Part shown: piece after piece, positions 1 through 6,008 of the stretch | How the letters are laid out: each line of letters starts with the position of its first letter | Position numbering within the stretch: position 1 is the first letter of the stretch | Assembly (NCBI GenBank): GCA_031119195.1 | Contig: JAVHYG010000087.1 | Location: forward strand, 1-7,045 | Reading direction: 5' to 3' | DNA length: 7,045 nt | Source: Rickettsiella sp. | Lineage (GTDB): Bacteria > Pseudomonadota > Gammaproteobacteria > Diplorickettsiales > Diplorickettsiaceae | Notes under the pieces: model-generated | What the model saw: the letters and a program-made list of their open reading frames with translations, nothing else | What the model was told of the DNA's origin: nothing | Databases searched by the model: none | Program-made: the position numbers and the translations under genes

Positions 1-1
1 T

Positions 2-376
2 GAACACATTAAAATCTACAAAAATATTTTACAATGTTGCAACAATGATAAAGAACAACGAGAAATAACTATAGAAAATGACAACAATGACTATGAAAAA
101 AATTATTTAACATATCAAGAAAATATTTTTATTTTAGACACAGCTATTTGTTCACTCACAAATATTATTAACGGATCGTGTGACATATCAGAAAATTTAG
201 CAAGTATAAAAAAATATTATACGACTCTAAATGAAATTACAAACATACCGAGTACTCTTGTTAAAGATAAGTACCAAGAAGCAACGATCCAAATGGCTTT
301 AAGCAGAATTAGAAACTTAATAGCAAGACTAAAAGGTCAATTAACTAAAATTAAAACCTTTACTTCACAATTATAA
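2..376 (+). CDS. C-terminal part of a helical protein, possible partner subunit of the downstream toxin-like protein
   Basis: An open frame runs in from the window edge and ends at TAA 374-376, giving the last 124 residues of a protein whose start is not visible. The product is rich in Asn, Lys, Ile and Glu. It has no glycine-rich or beta-type segments, and its last 60 residues look like amphipathic helices (for example RIRNLIARLKGQLTKIKTF near the end). No catalytic motif or membrane segment is visible in this part. The next gene starts 17 bp downstream on the same strand, so the two are probably one transcription unit. Because the next gene resembles an alpha-helical pore-forming toxin subunit, and such toxins (XaxA/XaxB, YaxA/YaxB, Nhe, Hbl) are encoded as adjacent subunits, this may be the partner subunit. 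That role is inferred from position and helical character only; the family is not recognised directly. Confidence 0.6.
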   Translation, partial: EHIKIYKNILQCCNNDKEQREITIENDNNDYEKNYLTYQENIFILDTAICSLTNIINGSCDISENLASIKKYYTTLNEITNIPSTLVKDKYQEATIQMALSRIRNLIARLKGQLTKIKTFTSQL

Positions 377-393
377 ATTATTGGAAAAATAAA

Positions 394-1608
394 ATGAACA
401 ATTTAACAGATGAGGAAAAAGTTTGTACCCTTATATCAAACGATTTGGATAGTCAGCTGATAGATTCGTTAGTGGGTTATGAAACTATCACTGCCTATAA
501 TTACGGATTACGCCTATTGCCTTATAAAAAACTAGATAACGAAGAATTTAAAAGCTATGGAGATCAAGCTACAGACACGTTAGATTATTGGATGAAAAAT
601 GTTGAAACGCCTTTTGGCAACATATTCTTAAGCCTGCAAGACGCTTTTATTGATAATGCTGAAAATGTAGATGATTTAACAAAGTATTTAAATAATTTAA
701 TGGAAAATCCTACTAATACATCAATTAAAAAAGAAGCAAAAGAGGCATTAGAAGCATACGTAGATGTTGTAAAAAATAATGAGCAAGCTATAAATAACAC
801 AAATGAGTATGTAGATGAATTTAGAAAAAAAATAGCTGAAGACACAATAAATTTCGTTACTTTCAAAACCAAGCTACCTAACATAATTCAAAAAAATAAA
901 GACGAAATTGAGAGTAAAACAACACGCCTTGAGGAAACTCAAAAAGAAGTTACTGAATTAACTAAACAAATTCGAGAAACAAAACTTAAACTTTTGAGTA
1001 TAAATGAGGATATAGGAAAAGCAGGTATTGCTTGCGCAATACCTATCGCAAATACCTTTGGCGCAATCGCTATGTCTGTTTTTTTAGCTAAGAAATCTTC
1101 TGCCCAATCAGAGCTAGAACGCCTAGAAAATGATTTAGAAACCTATAAAGAAAAAATTAATACTATTAATACCAAATTAAACGACTTAAACCAACAGGCT
1201 CCTTTACTGTGTACTATGACTGCACAAATACCAGTTTTAGAAGCATTATCAAAGAAAGCCGCAGAAGTTGCACAGTTAATAAAAAGATCGTGGGATAATA
1301 TTAAGTTTAATTTAGCGAACCTTGGCGAGCTTTTGGATAAAATGAAGCAAATTGAAACTTTAAGTTCTTACGTTAAAAAAAATCTAGGAAAGAATTTTGA
1401 CAGAAAAAAAGATGCTATAAAAACTGTTATTGAAAAATATAATGAATCAATGAAAGTAGGTATTCCCGTAGACGAAAAAGCACAAAAATTATTTGATCTA
1501 AAACCACTCGTTAATTCTAAATATTATACATATACTGAAAGTGGACTTCTTTATCTATCGCATCAAGAACTTTATGAAATTATTACCAACATACGTAATA
1601 ATTATTAA
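394..1608 (+). CDS. Alpha-helical pore-forming toxin-like protein (ClyA/HBL/alpha-xenorhabdolysin-like architecture)
   Basis: The 404-aa product is almost entirely helical. It has an N-terminal helical region (about 1-160), a charged coiled coil (about 163-207), one hydrophobic stretch at about 209-232 (GKAGIACAIPIANTFGAIAM and onward), a second coiled coil (about 234-268), and further long helices to about 355. The C-terminal tail (375-404) is Tyr-rich. Two long helices around a hydrophobic membrane-inserting hairpin are the signature of alpha-pore-forming toxins such as HBL/Nhe components and XaxA/YaxA, and the length is close to that of XaxA (about 400 aa). There is no signal peptide, as with ClyA and Xax-type toxins. 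ATG 394 follows a weak GGA (383-385) eight bases upstream; no better start is seen. It is probably cotranscribed with the partial gene before it. The call rests on architecture, not on diagnostic residues. A phage structural or coiled-coil membrane-associated protein is the main alternative. Confidence 0.55.
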   Translation: MNNLTDEEKVCTLISNDLDSQLIDSLVGYETITAYNYGLRLLPYKKLDNEEFKSYGDQATDTLDYWMKNVETPFGNIFLSLQDAFIDNAENVDDLTKYLNNLMENPTNTSIKKEAKEALEAYVDVVKNNEQAINNTNEYVDEFRKKIAEDTINFVTFKTKLPNIIQKNKDEIESKTTRLEETQKEVTELTKQIRETKLKLLSINEDIGKAGIACAIPIANTFGAIAMSVFLAKKSSAQSELERLENDLETYKEKINTINTKLNDLNQQAPLLCTMTAQIPVLEALSKKAAEVAQLIKRSWDNIKFNLANLGELLDKMKQIETLSSYVKKNLGKNFDRKKDAIKTVIEKYNESMKVGIPVDEKAQKLFDLKPLVNSKYYTYTESGLLYLSHQELYEIITNIRNNY

Positions 1609-1611
1609 TGA

Positions 1612-1641
1612 TTGATTAATTTTTATTTTATTTAATAATAT
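1612..1641 (+). promoter_or_regulatory. Weak candidate promoter for the tail-fibre gene in an A/T-only spacer
   Basis: The 96-bp gap between the toxin-like gene and the fibre gene contains an uninterrupted A/T run (1615-1663). TTGATT (1612-1617) and TAATAT (1636-1641) are 18 bp apart and each match 4 of 6 positions of the sigma-70 consensus; TATAAA at 1639-1644 is another possible -10. In such sequence chance matches are frequent, so this shows only that separate transcription of the fibre gene is possible. No GC-rich terminator hairpin is present in the gap. Confidence 0.22.
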
Positions 1642-1704
1642 AAAAATTTTATTATAATAATTAGTTAATAAAATATTAAGCATAGGGAAAAAGGGACATA
1701 CGCT

Positions 1705-3237
1705 ATGGAAAACTCTACGTTTAAACTAGTATTAACCAATACTGGAAAAAAAATAATCGAAGATCGCTTAACGAAATCAAAAACTACTACCATCCCTTTA
1801 ACAATTGCTTTAGGAGCTGGAGACAATCTTTCCAGCTCTAAAGATACTGGACTATATGACTTAAAAACAAAAGTCAAACCCAGTTTAATAGAAGTTGATA
1901 ACGAACTAAAGCAGGGGATACATATAAATGCGTTGTTTCCTGCTGGCATGGAACAATTCGATATTAAAGAAATTGGCTTAATTGTAGAAGATGGTTCCGA
2001 GAACGGCATTTTATTAGGTCGGTATGCTAATAAAAAGCCAATTGCCAGAATGACTTCGCAAATTGAGCTTTTACTTGATATTGTCATAGATATTGGATCT
2101 TATCCTCCTGAACGCTTTATTATTAACAGTAAAGATTATAAACCGGAATTTTCCTTAACTAAAGCAACAGAACAGCGCTATGGTAATGTTCGTTTCGCTA
2201 ACGAAAATGATATTCTCAAAAAAAAACTAAATCTTGCTTTATCTACCAATATTTTAACCTATGCTAACATTTTACCCAAAAGTGCTTTAGTTGATACCTG
2301 GTCAGAACCAAAAATATTTTCTATTGCAGGGAAAGAGAAAACGTTAACTTTTCCTATCCTTGGCCTTAGCTATAGTCAATTTGCAAAAAATCAAATATGC
2401 ATTTTATTAAATCTTCAAAAAAATTCTCAATACGAGGGACTAATTTATTTTTTTTATACAATTGATGCTGGGCTTAGCGAAGTTTTTAAATATACATACC
2501 ATAATTATTTAAACTGTGATGCTTTTCCGATTGATATCGTCAATGGAAGAATTAAATTTTTACTTATACACCAAAATATTAATGAATTTTTCTTTGCAGA
2601 AACTTTATTAAAGCTTCCAAACATAGAGTTTATAACTGACTCGAAAGATATTTTAAAAATAAATACTGCTCCCGGCAATATTTTTTATTTTAATAATACA
2701 CCCTATGCTATAGGTGGTTATAATAATCACTTAGATGCTATTGCTTTTAAAGAAGGAGACAAGTTAAACAGTAACTTTAAATTAATTAACAAAAGAAAAA
2801 AACCACTTATTCACCTGATTCAGGATAGAATATATATATTAGGCGGGTCACAACCTACAGATGAAAAATCTACTTCAGTAGAAATATTTGATCCAGTTAA
2901 CAAGCTTAATTATACACCCTTTACCTCGCAAATAGCTGAAATAGAAAACACTGAAAATGTCACTTCATGTGTTGTAGGAAATAAGATTTATATCTTTTTT
3001 ATTAAACAATTTGGGAAAGAATATAACAATGAAAAATTTTATTACTGCTATGACTATTTGGGAAATAATTGGAAAAAACAGACTATCTCTAACTACATTA
3101 AACTGAATAATTCTGAAAAAAATTTACAAGGAAAAGCTATTACAATTGGCGATGAAATTTACTTATTTTTTACTAATAGTATCCTAAATGATAATAAAAA
3201 CTTTGAATTATCGTTAATTAAGTTACGGCCCGTATGA
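1705..3237 (+). CDS. Phage tail-collar fibre-like protein with Kelch-like beta-propeller C-terminus
   Basis: This 510-aa protein has three parts. Residues 1 to about 135 fit the tail-collar fibre N-terminal domain (DUF3751 type): an opening like FKLVLTNTGKKIIEDRL, then IALGAGD (34-40), a conserved hydrophobic block ending ALFPAG (76-81), and FDIKEIGLIVEDG (85-97). This domain joins fibres to the baseplate of contractile-tail phages. Residues 154-184 (TEQRYGNVRFANENDI, then LALSTNIL) match the short linker repeat of tail fibres, usually seen as T-GIVRLAT...AVTP. From about 320 to 510 there are Kelch-like blades: NTPYAIGGYNN (331-341), DRIYILGGSQ (374-383), NKIYIFF (426-432) and DEIYLFF (483-489), spaced about 43-57 residues. 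Only the first two keep the Gly-Gly pair. The C-terminus therefore probably folds as a receptor- or glycan-binding propeller. ATG 1705 has AAGGG at 1691-1695, nine bases upstream. No other tail genes are in the window, so a prophage, tailocin or extracellular contractile injection system origin cannot be decided. Confidence 0.78.
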   Translation: MENSTFKLVLTNTGKKIIEDRLTKSKTTTIPLTIALGAGDNLSSSKDTGLYDLKTKVKPSLIEVDNELKQGIHINALFPAGMEQFDIKEIGLIVEDGSENGILLGRYANKKPIARMTSQIELLLDIVIDIGSYPPERFIINSKDYKPEFSLTKATEQRYGNVRFANENDILKKKLNLALSTNILTYANILPKSALVDTWSEPKIFSIAGKEKTLTFPILGLSYSQFAKNQICILLNLQKNSQYEGLIYFFYTIDAGLSEVFKYTYHNYLNCDAFPIDIVNGRIKFLLIHQNINEFFFAETLLKLPNIEFITDSKDILKINTAPGNIFYFNNTPYAIGGYNNHLDAIAFKEGDKLNSNFKLINKRKKPLIHLIQDRIYILGGSQPTDEKSTSVEIFDPVNKLNYTPFTSQIAEIENTENVTSCVVGNKIYIFFIKQFGKEYNNEKFYYCYDYLGNNWKKQTISNYIKLNNSEKNLQGKAITIGDEIYLFFTNSILNDNKNFELSLIKLRPV

Positions 3238-3248
3238 ACCAGTCTATA

Positions 3249-4010
3249 TTAGGCTTTCAGTATATTGTCTATAAGCCGGATATTATATACCCACACGGCG
3301 GCCAAACGTCGACTCCAACGATCGGCAACATAATCCACTGTAAAACCATTTGCTTCTAATTCCATTGTTGTCACTTCCACACTCACTGCCTGTTGTAAAA
3401 TTTTAGGAAATAAAGCGGCTTTTTTACGTTGCTCTACCGTTAAACGTGAGTTTCTAGAACTTAACGCTAAACCGTCTTCGGCGCGAACTGTGGGGCAAGC
3501 AACAATTTCTGTTTCTAAAAAAAGGGTTTGGGCCATTTTCTTTATCAGTAATAGTTGTTGATAGTCTTTTTCGCCGTAATAAGAACGGCTCGGTTTAACA
3601 AAATTTAAAAATTTTAAAACAACCGTTAACATTCCGATAAAATGTCCTGGTCGAAACTTTCCCTCGAGTATTTGACTTAATTCTGAAGTTTCAGTTACCT
3701 GTATTTGATAATTATCAGGATAAATAGTTTGTTTATCCAACAGTAATAAATAATCAACTTTTTGAGTTTTCAATAACGTTTTATCTTTTTCAAGTGTGCG
3801 TGGATAATTAGTAAAATCTTCAGACTGATTAAATTGGGTGGAATTGATAAAAATAGCAACTGTAGTTATTTCATTTTCTCTTTGCGAACGTTCACACAAG
3901 CTTAAATGGCCCGCATGTAAATGACCCATAGTGTGCACAAAACCAATACTTTTAAGCTGAATTGCTTTTCTCACCTTTCGCCATTCGGCAAGATTAGTAA
4001 CAATGTTCAT
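3249..4010 (-). CDS. panC: Pantothenate synthetase (pantoate--beta-alanine ligase)
   Basis: PanC joins pantoate and beta-alanine with ATP, through a pantoyl-adenylate, to make pantothenate in the cytoplasm. Family motifs are in order: HTMGHLHAGH (26-35, the HxGH adenylation signature with His32 and His35), FINSTQF (54-60, with the pantoate-contacting Gln59), YPRTL (69-73), EGKFRPGHF (116-124), YGEKDYQQ (145-152, Lys148), VRAEDGLALSSRN (175-187) and the C-terminal RLIDNI (245-250). The product has 253 residues against about 283 in E. coli. The missing length lies in the C-terminal domain; from memory Coxiella-type PanC is similarly short, so truncation is not implied. Two prolines usual in the active-site motifs are changed: PTMG is HTMG, and FVNPxQF is FINSTQF. 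The ATG lies inside the end of panB (17-base overlap) with only a weak AAAGAG upstream, which suggests translational coupling. The stop is 11 bp from that of the convergent fibre gene. Confidence 0.95.
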   Translation of the reverse strand: MNIVTNLAEWRKVRKAIQLKSIGFVHTMGHLHAGHLSLCERSQRENEITTVAIFINSTQFNQSEDFTNYPRTLEKDKTLLKTQKVDYLLLLDKQTIYPDNYQIQVTETSELSQILEGKFRPGHFIGMLTVVLKFLNFVKPSRSYYGEKDYQQLLLIKKMAQTLFLETEIVACPTVRAEDGLALSSRNSRLTVEQRKKAALFPKILQQAVSVEVTTMELEANGFTVDYVADRWSRRLAAVWVYNIRLIDNILKA

Positions 4011-4779
4011 ATGCTGGAAACTCTTTTTGTTTTACGGATTCTACATATTGATTAATACTTTCGCTCAAAATTTTATTACCATTTAAAAATTGTCTAACAA
4101 ATTTAGGTTTGAAATCCAAATTTAATCCTAGCAGATCTTGTAACACCAAGACTTGACCGTCAGTATCCGAACCAGCACCGATACCAATCGTTGCTATTTT
4201 GAGATTTTCTGTGATTGTTTTAGCCAACGGCGCAGGAATACATTCCAACACCACAGCAAAACAACCAGCTTCTTGCAAAGCGAGTGCATCTTGTTTCAGT
4301 TTTTCAGCAGCAACTGCGGTTTTTCCTTGGACCTTATACCCTCCTAAAGTATGGATAAATTGCGGTGTTAAACCCAAATGACCCATGACAGGAATTCCTG
4401 ATTCTACTAAATAAGAAATTAATGCAAGGTTTCCCGTAGCACCTTCTAATTTAATCGCTTGTGCACCAGCTCGCATGAGTATTTCTGCCGCAGAAACGCT
4501 CTTACTTAAGGATTTACGATAACTTAAAAAGGGAAGATCACTGATGATAAACTTAGAATTTGCACCACGACTTACCGCAGCGGTATGCAACTCCATCATG
4601 GTCAATGTCGCCATCATAGTATCTTCAAAACCATGCATGGTCATCGCCAAACTATCGCCAACAAGTAAAGCATCGATTGTAGAGTTACTAAGAATTTTTG
4701 CTGTGCTATAGTCATAACACGTCAACATGACGATCTTATCTTGGTCATGTTTTTTTTGCGTGAATAATTGGCAATTCAT
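3994..4779 (-). CDS. panB: 3-methyl-2-oxobutanoate hydroxymethyltransferase (ketopantoate hydroxymethyltransferase)
   Basis: PanB transfers the hydroxymethyl group from 5,10-methylenetetrahydrofolate to 2-oxoisovalerate, the first committed step of pantothenate synthesis. The 261-aa length is close to the E. coli enzyme (264). Metal and catalytic residues line up: Asp42 in VGDSLAM, Asp81 in SDLPFLSY, Glu112 in IKLEG, and Glu179 (putative catalytic Glu) in VLECIP. Other family blocks are GHLGLTPQ (133-140), LGGYKVQGK (145-153) and TIGIGAGSDTDGQVLV (197-212), and the C-terminus keeps the FP-YEH pattern. The start is set by AGGAGG at 4787-4792, seven bases before the ATG. That ATG overlaps by four bases (ATGA) the stop of a 17-codon upstream ORF. 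panC follows with overlap. panD is not nearby. No sign of damage is seen. Confidence 0.97.
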   Translation of the reverse strand: MNCQLFTQKKHDQDKIVMLTCYDYSTAKILSNSTIDALLVGDSLAMTMHGFEDTMMATLTMMELHTAAVSRGANSKFIISDLPFLSYRKSLSKSVSAAEILMRAGAQAIKLEGATGNLALISYLVESGIPVMGHLGLTPQFIHTLGGYKVQGKTAVAAEKLKQDALALQEAGCFAVVLECIPAPLAKTITENLKIATIGIGAGSDTDGQVLVLQDLLGLNLDFKPKFVRQFLNGNKILSESINQYVESVKQKEFPAYEHCY

Positions 4780-4829
4780 CGTCCATCCTCCTGTAGAAAG
4801 ATGTGAGATGAAATAGGTACCTGTCGCAT
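4776..4829 (-). CDS. Short upstream ORF (17-aa leader peptide) coupled to panB
   Basis: On the minus strand an ATG at 4829 opens a 17-codon frame, MRQVPISSHIFLQEDGR, whose TGA (4778-4776) overlaps the panB ATG as ATGA. It is preceded at eight bases by AAGGAGG (4844-4838), a better Shine-Dalgarno match than most in the window. The panB Shine-Dalgarno lies inside the last codons of this ORF (CAG GAG GAT). Ribosomes finishing the leader would stop exactly where panB starts, which suggests translational coupling. The peptide shows no run of one amino acid as in classical attenuation leaders, and no known family is recognised. Its translation is inferred from the site arrangement only. It could also be a coincidence in a 5' leader with two purine-rich stretches. 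Confidence 0.5.
   Translation of the reverse strand: MRQVPISSHIFLQEDGR
4787..4792 (-). promoter_or_regulatory. Ribosome binding site of panB
   Basis: AGGAGG on the minus strand, seven bases before the panB ATG, fixes the start of panB. It is embedded in the last codons of the short upstream ORF. Confidence 0.8.
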
Positions 4830-4837
4830 GATCAAGT

Positions 4838-4844
4838 CCTCCTT
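4838..4844 (-). promoter_or_regulatory. Strong ribosome binding site of the panB leader ORF
   Basis: AAGGAGG on the minus strand lies eight bases before the ATG at 4829. It is a near-perfect anti-16S complement about 60 bases upstream of panB, too far to serve panB directly. It is the main reason for taking the leader ORF seriously. Confidence 0.6.
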
Positions 4845-4917
4845 CTTGGTAATTTTTTTATAGCTTAAAAAACGCTTGTCTCTGCCATGAAGGTCAAAGC
4901 AAGGCTAGTAGTCTAAT

Positions 4918-4957
4918 GTAGGGATAATTACTTCGCAAGCTGTAGATAATTCTACTT
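4918..4957. repeat. Imperfect direct repeat with internal palindrome in the panB/waaC divergent region
   Basis: Two copies share GTAG, ATAATT and ACTT: GTAGGGATAATTACTT at 4918-4933 and GTAGATAATTCTACTT at 4942-4957, starting 24 bp apart. The second copy contains a perfect 5-bp inverted repeat, GTAGA-TAAT-TCTAC (4942-4955). The position between divergent genes and the roughly two-helical-turn spacing suit an operator pair for a DNA-binding regulator, but no known operator consensus is recognised and chance is possible in AT-rich DNA. Confidence 0.35.
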
Positions 4958-4966
4958 AACAGCCAT

Positions 4967-5008
4967 TTTACTCTATGCTAAGTTAGCGTATTACATTTCT
5001 AGTAAAAT
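4967..5008 (+). promoter_or_regulatory. Candidate waaC promoter(s), giving a very short 5' leader
   Basis: TTTACT (4967-4972) and TATTAC (4989-4994), 16 bp apart, each match 4 of 6 sigma-70 positions. TAAAAT (5003-5008) is a 5-of-6 match for a -10 box, but without a good -35. The first would start the message about 18 bases before the ATG, the second within a few bases of it. Both agree with the lack of a Shine-Dalgarno sequence before waaC. No convincing minus-strand promoter for the pan genes was found in 4830-5018; the best pair is TTGCGA and TAGACT, 17 bp apart, and is weak. Confidence 0.3.
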
Positions 5009-5018
5009 ACCTTTATTA

Positions 5019-6008
5019 ATGCATGTTTTAATCGTAAAAATGTCATCCATGGGAGATATTATCCACACGCTGCCCGCTGTTAGCGATGCAGTTAACGCAC
5101 TTCCTAATATCCAATTTGATTGGGTTGCGGAAGAAGTCTTTACTGAAATACCGACATGGCATAATAATGTGCAGCAAGTTATTCCTATTGCTTTACGTCG
5201 TTGGCGAAAAAAGCCATGGCGTGCTTTACAAAAGCATGAAATACAGCAATTTTACCAACAGTTACGTTTACAGCACTACGATAAAGTGATTGACGCGCAA
5301 GGCTCCATTAAAAGTGCTATCACTACACGTATGAGTCGTGGCTTTCGTGTGGGAATGGATAAGAATTCGGTAAGAGAAAAATTTACGGATCTAGCCTATC
5401 AAAAAAAATTTTCTGTGCCACGCAAACAACATGCAATTAATAGGCTACGCCAATTGTTTGCTCAGGCGCTTGAATATCCATTGCCAGAAACAACAGCTCA
5501 TTATGGTATATTGAAAGAGCGTTTAAATTTAACGTCAATGAAACTAGATTTACCAGATAATTATGTGATCTTTGTCCCCAATGCAAGCTGGACCGCTAAA
5601 TGTTGGCCGGAAAATTCATGGTCTTTATTATTAGAAAAAACGGCGGGCCAACAAATACCGGTTTACATCCCTTGGGGGAACCAAACCGAAAAGAAAAGAG
5701 CAGAACGTCTTAGTGGCAATCATCCGTATGTCAATGTGTTACCAGCTTTAAGTTTAAGTGAAATCGCAATTTTGTTCTCGCATGCCAAAACTGCTGTGTG
5801 TGTTGACACTGGATTAAGTCACTTAGCAGCAGCCTTAGCAACACCGACTATTACCTTATATGGGCCTACTGACCCTAGATTAATTGGTACTATGGGTCCT
5901 GCACAAATTCATCTGCAATCAAACTATTCTTCCAAAACCGCGTTGTTAGAAATACCAGTTGAAACAGTATGGCAAACACTTAGTCAGGTAATCAATAATA
6001 TAAAATGA
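5019..6008 (+). CDS. waaC: Lipopolysaccharide heptosyltransferase I
   Basis: WaaC (RfaC) adds the first L-glycero-D-manno-heptose to Kdo2-lipid A on the cytoplasmic face of the inner membrane, using ADP-heptose (GT9 family, GT-B fold). The opening MHVLIVKMSSMGDIIHTLPA matches E. coli WaaC closely and carries the catalytic Asp13. Further matches are FDWVAEE (33-39), IPIALRRWRK (55-64), VIDAQG-KSA (90-100), KCWPENSW (194-201, Lys194), IPWG (217-220), and the donor-site block VDTGLSHLAAAL (262-273, Asp263) with LYGPTDPRLIG (280-290). The length of 329 aa is normal. The start at 5019 is fixed by homology, but no Shine-Dalgarno is visible upstream (ACCTTTATTA). The stop overlaps the priA start as ATGA, suggesting coupled translation of an LPS gene and a replication gene. 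Confidence 0.95.
   Translation: MHVLIVKMSSMGDIIHTLPAVSDAVNALPNIQFDWVAEEVFTEIPTWHNNVQQVIPIALRRWRKKPWRALQKHEIQQFYQQLRLQHYDKVIDAQGSIKSAITTRMSRGFRVGMDKNSVREKFTDLAYQKKFSVPRKQHAINRLRQLFAQALEYPLPETTAHYGILKERLNLTSMKLDLPDNYVIFVPNASWTAKCWPENSWSLLLEKTAGQQIPVYIPWGNQTEKKRAERLSGNHPYVNVLPALSLSEIAILFSHAKTAVCVDTGLSHLAAALATPTITLYGPTDPRLIGTMGPAQIHLQSNYSSKTALLEIPVETVWQTLSQVINNIK

Noticed and set aside
585..884. 99-codon minus-strand open frame inside the toxin-like gene
   Set aside because: It is a Ser/Phe-rich mirror of the AT-rich coding strand, without a recognisable product.
1635..1655. A/T-only inverted repeat that might act as a terminator between the toxin-like and fibre genes
   Set aside because: The stem would hold about eight A-U pairs with a one-base bulge and no G-C pair, so it would be unstable and is expected by chance in a pure A/T stretch.
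1665..2087. 140-codon minus-strand open frame opposite the fibre gene
   Set aside because: It lies antisense to a well-supported gene with recognisable tail-collar motifs, its translation resembles no family, and it has no convincing start context.
3249..4010. panC as a truncated pseudogene because it has only 253 residues
   Set aside because: The C-terminal RLIDN motif is present just before the stop and all catalytic motifs are in frame, so the gene is complete although short.
4153..4381. Two plus-strand open frames opposite panB
   Set aside because: panB is complete and certain; these frames are antisense shadows with low-complexity translations.
4884..4907. Seven-codon minus-strand ORF (MAETSVF) upstream of the panB leader
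   Set aside because: The frame begins within this area without a Shine-Dalgarno sequence and is of a length expected by chance.
4865..4908. Minus-strand stem followed by TTTTTT upstream of the panB leader, possibly an attenuator
   Set aside because: Only a four-base stem (CTTG/CAAG) with a mismatch and two or three further weak pairs can form, too weak to support an intrinsic terminator or riboswitch expression platform.
5086..5289. 67-codon plus-strand frame within waaC
   Set aside because: It is an out-of-frame overlap with conserved WaaC sequence and has no supporting signal.
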